A stretch of 64,000 nt of DNA from an uncultured Clostridia bacterium (GTDB taxonomy: Bacteria; Bacillota; Clostridia; Oscillospirales; Oscillospiraceae): contig CAMGRL010000003.1 in assembly GCA_946061515.1 (NCBI GenBank), positions 33,175-97,174 on the forward strand, written 5' to 3'. Of the stretch, positions 58,975-64,000 are shown piece after piece (the stretch's first letter is position 1; each line of letters starts with the position of its first letter). The notes below the pieces were generated by a model. That model was not told the origin of the DNA. It saw nothing but the letters and a program-made list of their open reading frames with translations, and did not search any database. A program made the position numbers and the translations under genes.

Positions 58975-59069
58975 CCGCCTCGGATGCTCCTCCGTGTAAA
59001 AATCGGAGCAATGCGGATCAGGCGATAGGCCCCGCCTCGGTTCCCTCGCCGTGTAAAAATCAGAGGGTC
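58975..59069 (+). repeat. Two imperfect direct repeats between the tRNAs
   Basis: Two units share CCGCCTCGG followed a few bases later by CTCC/CTCG, CCGTGTAAAAATC and GAG. Each folds as a hairpin around GTGTAAAAAT. The pair is about 60 bases apart and has no coding content. Confidence 0.5.
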
Positions 59070-59079
59070 AAAAGAATCA

Positions 59080-59164
59080 GCGCCTGTGATGGAATTGGTA
59101 GACATGCGAGATTTAGGTTCTCGTGTCGGGAGACGTGTGGGTTCGAGTCCCTTCAGGCGCACCA
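59080..59164 (+). tRNA. tRNA-Leu (anticodon TAG)
   Basis: An 85-base tRNA with CCA has acceptor GCGCCTG/CAGGCGC, anticodon loop with TAG (GAGATTTAGGTTCTC), the long variable arm of class II tRNAs (TGTCGGGAGACG), and T-loop GTTCGAGTC. Confidence 0.95.
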
Positions 59165-59170
59165 CGAAAG

Positions 59171-59204
59171 AAACCTCTTTTGTCTACCACGACAAAAGAG
59201 GTTT
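59171..59204 (+). terminator. Terminator after tRNA-Leu
   Basis: AAACCTCTTTTGTC and GACAAAAGAGGTTT pair perfectly around 6 bases, ending in TTTTT. Confidence 0.85.
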
Positions 59205-59360
59205 TTCCTGCGTTTTGGGGCTAAAACAGGTCAAAATTCCGAAAAAACAGTGGTTGGAGCAGTCGTCAGGACCGTTCCGGCCACTGTTTTTGCGTTTTCG
59301 GGGTCAGAAATGCAGGCTGCTTTTTGGTTTCTTTGCTCGGCAAAGAGTGCGGCAAAACGA

Positions 59361-59379
59361 TGAGTGGCAGGATTTGAAC
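59361..59379 (-). other. tRNA 3'-end-like scar, possible attachment site
   Basis: On the minus strand GGTTCAAATCCTGCCACTC is the typical T-loop and acceptor 3' strand of a tRNA, but no other part of a tRNA adjoins it. Such scars are left when an element integrates at a tRNA 3' end. The surrounding 59205-59538 is otherwise gene-free apart from a CAGTGGTTGG/CCGGCCACTG palindrome (59250-59287) and the RHH promoter. Confidence 0.45.
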
Positions 59380-59476
59380 CGGAAACAATTGCTGTGCCGG
59401 AAAGCACCTATTACGGAGTGTCGTGAATAAACAGGAAAAAACTGCAAAAAAATGTGCTTTTAAACCATTTTAAGTC

Positions 59477-59504
59477 TTGACATGGAATACGATTGTAGTA
59501 CACT
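59477..59504 (+). promoter_or_regulatory. Promoter of the RHH-TIR-SIR2 genes
   Basis: A consensus TTGACA (59477-59482) is followed after 16 bases by TACACT (59499-59504), 34 bases before the ATG of the ribbon-helix-helix gene. Confidence 0.65.
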
Positions 59505-59538
59505 AAAAGTAGTCATAGTAAAGTCAGAGGTGATTAAA

Positions 59539-59730
59539 ATGCCGGAGCCGGTTTTTCGAATTGCACGAAAGAACTATACAGGCGACACGGCGATCGTTTC
59601 CATGCGTATGCCAAAGGATATGTTGAGCGACATTGATGCCGTGGCGGCAGAAACAGGGCGTACCAGAAACGAAGTCATGATGATGAGCATGGAATTTGCA
59701 CTGGAGCATCTGAAAATAGAGAATAAATAA
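59539..59730 (+). CDS. Ribbon-helix-helix protein
   Basis: The 63-residue protein has a beta strand (TAIVSMRMPKDML) and two helices ('DIDAVAAETGRTRNEVMMMSMEFALEHL'), the fold of CopG/Arc/MetJ-type DNA-binding proteins. AGGTGATT precedes the ATG. It starts the transcript that continues into the TIR and SIR2 genes (33-base gap), so it is a likely autoregulator of them. An antitoxin role is possible but no partner toxin of classical type is present. Confidence 0.75.
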   Translation: MPEPVFRIARKNYTGDTAIVSMRMPKDMLSDIDAVAAETGRTRNEVMMMSMEFALEHLKIENK

Positions 59731-59762
59731 AAAGAGATAAAACGAGGTAAAGGAGAAACAAC

Positions 59763-62492
59763 ATGGCTGTAATCAAATGCAAAATGTGCGGCGGGGATAT
59801 GGAGCTTTCGCCGGAAAAAACATTTGGAATCTGTGAATACTGCGGCAGTACGATGACCCTGCCCAAGGTCAGTGACGAACAGCGCACGGCAGCATTCAAC
59901 CGAGGCAATCATTTTCGCCGCATGGGAGAGTTTGACAAGGCTCTTGCGGTGTACGAGCGCATTGTCGCCGAGGATGACACGGATGCGGAGGCCCACTGGT
60001 GCTGCGCCCTCTGCAGGTACGGTATTGAATATGTGGAAGACCCGGTGAGCTATGAATGGCTGCCCACCTGCCACAGGGCAAGCTTTGACAGCTTCCTTGA
60101 AGACGTGGACTACCTCGCTGCGCTTGAACATTCCGACGGCATTACCCGCCGCCAGTATCAGAAGGACGCGGCAAAGATTGCCGAGGTACAGCGCGGCATC
60201 CTCGCCACCTCGCAGAACACCGAGCCTTATGATGTTTTCATCAGCTACAAGGAGCTGGACGCAAACGGTGAGCGCACCCGCGACAGCATACTGGCGCAGG
60301 ACATCTACTATCAGCTCACCGAAAAGGGCTGGCGCGTGTTCTTCTCCCGCATTTCGTTGGAAGATGTACCCGGCACACAGTATGAGCCTTACATATTCGC
60401 CGCGCTCAACTCTGCCAAGGTCATGGTGACTGTTGGCACCAGCGGAGAAAACCTCAACGCCGTCTGGGTCAAGAACGAGTGGAGCCGTTTTCTTGCCATG
60501 ATGCGCAAGGACAAGGGAAAGCTGCTCATCCCCTGCTACCGGGACATGGACCCATACGACCTGCCTGAGCAGCTTTCTGTGCTGATGAGCTATGACATGG
60601 GCAAAATCGGCTTTATTCAGGACCTTATCCGCGGCATCGGCAAGGTGCTCTCCGCAGACAGACCCAAAGAAATCGAGCATGAGCCGGTCAAGGAGACCGT
60701 TGTCGTACAGCAAAGCAGCGGCGGGCCCAATGTAAACGCCCTGCTCAAGCGCGGCGAGATGGCACTGACGGACGGCAAGTGGGCTGATGCCAAGGGTTAC
60801 TATGACCGTGTTCTGGACATGGACGCGGAGTGCGGCGAGGCATATCTGGGCCTGTTTTTGGTGGAGTATAAGGCCTCGAGCGTGGATGCCTTTGTTGCCG
60901 GGCAGCTGACGGAAATGAAAACATGCACTACAAAGAAACTGACCGCCTGCGAAGAGCAGACCGAGCGCGTCCGGAAAGCCATTCAGGACAATGTGGTACC
61001 CGGCTATCTGGATGAAAAAGAACTCCGGCTTCTGTTCACTTTTGACCGCAGTTATCAAAGTTCGCTAACTATGCGGGAAGATCAGCTGCAAATGAAAGAG
61101 CAATTTTTCAGCGAAAATCGTACGCTGAACCGGGCAAAACAATACGCCACTCCTGAGCAACTGGAAAAGCTGAAAGGAATGGAGGCCACTGTGCGAGGCT
61201 TCCTGAAGAATGCCATTGTCGAAGCACAGGCAGAGGACGAGGCCAATGCCGCCCGCGTCACCGCCGAATATGCCGCCCATCTGGAAAAGGCGGAGGCGAA
61301 AGCTTATCGCCTTGGCCAGGAAGCCCGGCCCAAGTGTGAGCCAGACTATGTGGCGGCCTGTCAGGCGGCGGACGCGGCAAGCAGCATGCTGGGACACCAA
61401 AAGGCGGCTCATCGCTTTGCTGTCCTGAAGGGCTACAAGGATTCCGCGGAGAGGCTGCAGAAGGAAATCGAGATAATAAATGAATTACGTGTACAACGCC
61501 GGCAGATTGCCGCGGAGGAATTGACGCGGCAACGTACGATGGCCGAAGAGTGGCAGCGTTCCAAGGCGGAAGAGCGCAAGAAGCAGAGTGTTCTGAAGCG
61601 GATGTTTGTCAAGGACGAAGCATACCAGCCAGACCTGTCCGGAAGCGCTGCGGTCTGGGAAAAGACAGGGAACTGGCATACTTTGGCAGCTGGATTCAAT
61701 TACACGGTGGGTCTGAAAGCGGACGGCACCGTGGTGGCCGTGGGAGATAATGATTACGGCCAGTGCGCAGTGGGCGGCTGGACAGACATTGTGGCGGTCA
61801 GCGCGGGAGCCTGGCTCCCGGTAGGCCTGAAATCAGACGGCACGGTGGTCCCCGTGGGATGGAATGGCTCCGGTCAACGTGATGTCGACGAATGGACGGA
61901 CATTGTGGCCATCAGCGCGGGAGGCTATCACACGGTGGGTCTGAAAGCGGACGGCACCGTGGTGGCTGTGGGAGAGGATGAGTATGGTCAGTGCAATGTA
62001 AGCGGTTGGACGGACATTGTGGCAGTCAGCGCCGGAGACAATCACACGGTGGGTCTGAAAGCGGACGGCACGGTGGTGGCTGTGGGCGATAACGAGGACG
62101 GCCAGTGTGAGGTATCCGACTGGCGGGATATTGTGGCCATCAGCGCGGGAGGCTATCACACGGTGGGTCTGAAAGCGGACGGCACCGTGGTGGCTGTGGG
62201 AGAGGATGAGTATGGTCAGTGCAATGTAAGCGGTTGGACGGACATTGTGGCAGTCAGCGCCGGAGACAATCACACGGTGGGTCTGAAAGCGGACGGCACG
62301 GTGGTGGCTGTGGGCGATAACGAGGACGGCCAGTGTGAGGTATCCGACTGGCGGGATATTGTGGCCATCAGCGCGGGAGGCTATCACACGGTGGGTCTGA
62401 AAGCGGACGGCACCGTGGTGGCTGTGGGCGATAACGATTACGACAAATGCGATGTGAGCGGCTGGCGGGACATCAAACTGCCTGAAATATGA
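59763..62492 (+). CDS. Zn-ribbon/TPR/TIR protein with C-terminal RCC1 repeats
   Basis: The 909-residue protein is a fusion. Residues 6-27 form a CxxC-x14-CxxC zinc ribbon and about 42-100 TPR-like helices. Residues of about 155-300 are a TIR domain (PYDVFISYKE, then a G-WRVFFSR segment and VWVKNEWSRF, where the TIR glutamate is expected). Residues of about 330-620 are TPR and coiled-coil helices. Residues of about 640-905 are RCC1-type propeller repeats (VGLKADGTVVAVGDN units of 38 residues). Bacterial TIR domains can cleave NAD or make cyclic ADP-ribose signals, and RCC1 propellers bind proteins or nucleic acids. The next gene encodes a SIR2-like protein. The pairing suggests a sensor-effector system. 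Confidence 0.8.
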   Translation: MAVIKCKMCGGDMELSPEKTFGICEYCGSTMTLPKVSDEQRTAAFNRGNHFRRMGEFDKALAVYERIVAEDDTDAEAHWCCALCRYGIEYVEDPVSYEWLPTCHRASFDSFLEDVDYLAALEHSDGITRRQYQKDAAKIAEVQRGILATSQNTEPYDVFISYKELDANGERTRDSILAQDIYYQLTEKGWRVFFSRISLEDVPGTQYEPYIFAALNSAKVMVTVGTSGENLNAVWVKNEWSRFLAMMRKDKGKLLIPCYRDMDPYDLPEQLSVLMSYDMGKIGFIQDLIRGIGKVLSADRPKEIEHEPVKETVVVQQSSGGPNVNALLKRGEMALTDGKWADAKGYYDRVLDMDAECGEAYLGLFLVEYKASSVDAFVAGQLTEMKTCTTKKLTACEEQTERVRKAIQDNVVPGYLDEKELRLLFTFDRSYQSSLTMREDQLQMKEQFFSENRTLNRAKQYATPEQLEKLKGMEATVRGFLKNAIVEAQAEDEANAARVTAEYAAHLEKAEAKAYRLGQEARPKCEPDYVAACQAADAASSMLGHQKAAHRFAVLKGYKDSAERLQKEIEIINELRVQRRQIAAEELTRQRTMAEEWQRSKAEERKKQSVLKRMFVKDEAYQPDLSGSAAVWEKTGNWHTLAAGFNYTVGLKADGTVVAVGDNDYGQCAVGGWTDIVAVSAGAWLPVGLKSDGTVVPVGWNGSGQRDVDEWTDIVAISAGGYHTVGLKADGTVVAVGEDEYGQCNVSGWTDIVAVSAGDNHTVGLKADGTVVAVGDNEDGQCEVSDWRDIVAISAGGYHTVGLKADGTVVAVGEDEYGQCNVSGWTDIVAVSAGDNHTVGLKADGTVVAVGDNEDGQCEVSDWRDIVAISAGGYHTVGLKADGTVVAVGDNDYDKCDVSGWRDIKLPEI
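61902..62357 (+). repeat. Exact 228-bp tandem duplication within RCC1 region
   Basis: Two identical units (61902-62129 and 62130-62357) each encode two RCC1 repeats of 38 residues. A third partial copy continues identically to about 62428. The lack of differences shows a recent expansion. Confidence 0.9.
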
Positions 62493-62508
62493 AGAAGAGG
62501 AGAACAAT

Positions 62509-63441
62509 ATGAATAACAGACCGCAGGTGTTAATGCTCGGTAACGGCTTGAACCTGGCCTATGGCGGTGTCTCGTGGGGAACCCTGCTAAAAGAAATTTC
62601 GGTGCGAGAAGATATTCCAGAAAGACTGAGCTGCCCCATGCCAATGCAGGCTATTCTTCACACAAATAACGACATCAAAACTGCAATGGAGAAAAAGAAA
62701 AGCAGTTTGTACGGAAATGTGGGGAATGCAGAACAGAGACTGATTCTCCAAAACGTTCTACGCATGGGCTTTGATGATATCCTGACTACCAATTACAGTT
62801 ATGAATTGGAAATCGCAGCCTTGGGTTTGTCGAGTGTGAAAGAGAGCCAGATAAAAAAGCTGAACAGACACACGCCCAGAGTCGGCCGGGTTGAGAGTAA
62901 ATACCTGCTACATAGCTACAATGAATTGAACGTTGATGATGTCCAAAACCGCGTCTGGCATATTCACGGTGAGGCACGAAAACCGGACAGCATGATTCTC
63001 GGCCACTACTACTATGCAATTCTTCTGGGACGCATGATCGACTATGTGTCGAGCAATGAAAACCGCTATGAGAGCAATAGCCGGGCAGGCAAAGAAGTCG
63101 AACTGCTCAGTTGGCTGGATTCTTTTATCCTTGGGGATGTCTATGTTCTCGGTTTTGGATTTGACGTCTCAGAATTTGATTTGTGGTGGCTTTTGAACCG
63201 AAAGAAACGTGAAAAAGCCCCGCATGGGGATGTATATTTCTTTGAACCGAGAGATGAAGGCTTCAACGAGAGGATTGAACTTTTGAAGCTGCTGGGGGTT
63301 AAGCATATCGACTGCGACATTGCAAAGCCAGAAAAAGATAATCCTTTGAGATCCGAGATTTATAAAGAGTTTTATTGCACGGCACTTTCCGAAATGGAAA
63401 AGAGAATGGGAAAAAGTAAACCAGCACTTGTGGGAGGCTGA
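62509..63441 (+). CDS. SIR2-like domain protein
   Basis: The 310-residue protein matches the SIR2-like fold of bacterial defence effectors: GNGLN near residue 11, the NAD-site Asn in ILTTNYSYELE (about 94), and the catalytic His in WHIHGEARKPDSMILG (about 151). The C-terminal part ('VLGFGFDVSEFDLWWLL') still belongs to the fold, and no SLOG, STALD or transmembrane domain follows. SIR2-like effectors deplete NAD. The ATG lies 16 bases after the TIR-RCC1 gene behind GAGGAG, so the two are co-transcribed. Confidence 0.85.
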   Translation: MNNRPQVLMLGNGLNLAYGGVSWGTLLKEISVREDIPERLSCPMPMQAILHTNNDIKTAMEKKKSSLYGNVGNAEQRLILQNVLRMGFDDILTTNYSYELEIAALGLSSVKESQIKKLNRHTPRVGRVESKYLLHSYNELNVDDVQNRVWHIHGEARKPDSMILGHYYYAILLGRMIDYVSSNENRYESNSRAGKEVELLSWLDSFILGDVYVLGFGFDVSEFDLWWLLNRKKREKAPHGDVYFFEPRDEGFNERIELLKLLGVKHIDCDIAKPEKDNPLRSEIYKEFYCTALSEMEKRMGKSKPALVGG

Positions 63442-63446
63442 AAGCC

Positions 63447-63533
63447 ATGTCTAAATTCGTAATTCAATGTCCAAGCTGCGGGAAGTACGCCGAGGCAAAG
63501 ACCGGCTTGGGGCTGCTCCAACAGGATCAGTAA
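63447..63533 (+). pseudogene. 5' fragment of a zinc-ribbon protein gene
   Basis: An ATG with GGAGG 10 bases upstream opens 28 codons beginning MSKFVIQCPSCGKYAEAKTG. This is the start of a zinc-ribbon protein often linked to SPFH-domain proteins in gut Clostridia. The sequence then joins, out of frame, the remnant of a serine recombinase, so the rest of the gene is lost. Confidence 0.55.
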
Positions 63534-63812
63534 CGGCAGAGCGGCCTGCGACAGCCACCATGTGAACGAAGATACGCTGCAGAACACCTACACGGCCGCT
63601 ATCAGAGACATGATCGAGGATGCAGAGGAAATCATGACAGCGGTTAAGGAAAGCGCGGGGCTGGTCATGGAGCCGGAAAACAGAGCGGCGCAATCATGAA
63701 CGCAGATGACAGCATGATCATGAAGCAGCTGGTGGAACAGATCATCGTCGGAGATGATGGCATCAAAGTCCACTTCAAATGCGGCATCGTCGCCAGCCAC
63801 GAATACCTGTAA
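63514..63812 (+). pseudogene. C-terminal remnant of a serine recombinase
   Basis: In one frame (63514-63699) the translation CSNRISNGRAACDSHHVNED, followed by TLQNTY, matches the zinc beta-ribbon region of large serine recombinases. In the next frame (63696-63812, joined through ATGA) MKQLVEQIIVGDDGIKVHF resembles their C-terminus. The catalytic N-terminal domain is missing and a frameshift separates the parts. It marks an old integrative element. Confidence 0.65.
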
Positions 63813-63818
63813 CAAAGA

Positions 63819-63858
63819 CGCCCTCGGCAGCCAAAAAGGTTGTCGGGGGCGCTTTTTT
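63819..63858 (+). terminator. Terminator after the recombinase remnant
   Basis: A 14-bp stem with three G-T pairs (63819-63832 with 63838-63851) is followed by TTTTTT. Positions 63859-64000 show no gene. Confidence 0.7.
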
Positions 63859-64000
63859 GCGTTCGTTTGAAAAATTCATAGTTTTATAGAAAAAAATAAC
63901 AGTCTCGAACATAATCCGCTTCGTTGACAAGGGACGGGCTTTATGCTAAGGAACCTCTGAATAAATAACCTTTATTCTGTTCCTACTCAATGAATTAGCC

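Noticed and set aside
61902..62430. Regular repeats that could suggest a CRISPR array
   Set aside because: They are in-frame RCC1 coding units of 114/228 bp without unique spacers.
59763..63441. Calling the TIR and SIR2 genes a standard Thoeris system
   Set aside because: The SIR2 protein lacks the SLOG domain of ThsA, and the TIR protein carries RCC1 and TPR regions unlike ThsB. Only an analogy is justified.
63859..64000. Possible insertion sequence end at the right edge
   Set aside because: A few motifs (AAGGAACCTCTGAATAAATA) look like terminal repeats, but no partner or transposase is in the window.

Overview
The window looks like chromosomal DNA from a spore-forming, GC-rich member of the Clostridia, probably close to the Oscillospiraceae (Oscillibacter/Lawsonibacter-like). 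That placement is inference. It rests on an uninterrupted sigma-K gene, a bofA-yaaL pair, SpoIVB remnants, a GerMN lipoprotein, Firmicutes-type promoters and Shine-Dalgarno sites, and the clostridial rimP-nusA-ylxR-ylxQ-infB-rbfA-nrnA-truB-ribF operon.

Positions 1-17,500 are mostly accessory. They hold two paralogous solute-binding-protein-like lipoproteins (the first cut by the window edge), a MarR-DegV pair with two palindromic operators, a membrane-protein gene broken by an in-frame TGA and probably a frameshift, and a minus-strand stretch (about 7,735-14,940). In that stretch small cargo genes alternate with five degenerate copies of the 3' end of spoIVB, most of them followed by a terminator. 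The cargo includes a PARG-type macrodomain protein, an ADP-ribosylglycohydrolase, a DUF4304 protein, two unrecognised small proteins and an ECF sigma/anti-sigma pair. The ECF pair faces one of the lipoproteins across what look like matching divergent promoters.

Positions 17,500-36,900 are core. A Fic protein and sigK come first. Next is a complete aromatic amino acid operon (DAHP synthase, prephenate dehydrogenase, aroB, aroA, aroC, chorismate mutase/prephenate dehydratase, fused aroE-aroK, aroQ), led by a Phe/Tyr-rich leader peptide and a terminator that look like an attenuator. A DD-carboxypeptidase and the nusA-infB operon follow.

Positions 36,900-58,800 are mixed: a regulator with a cysteine-ladder repeat domain, a JAMM protease/Cys-rich/Sel1-repeat operon, a GerMN lipoprotein, a DEDD exonuclease, a Crp-oleate hydratase pair with a TetR gene upstream, murF, a HAD phosphatase, tandem mgtC genes, bofA-yaaL, a divergent type II topoisomerase pair, a YitT protein and a transglutaminase-like lipoprotein whose catalytic Cys is Ser. 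GC-rich palindromic intergenic repeats recur at 37.7, 41.3 and 51.9 kb.

After tRNA-Gly and tRNA-Leu, positions 59,200-64,000 look like a small island. They carry a tRNA 3'-end-like scar, a ribbon-helix-helix protein, a Zn-ribbon/TPR/TIR/RCC1 fusion, a stand-alone SIR2-like protein and the wreck of a serine recombinase. The TIR plus SIR2 pair, both being NAD-consuming folds, is the best candidate here for an undescribed defence or signalling module.
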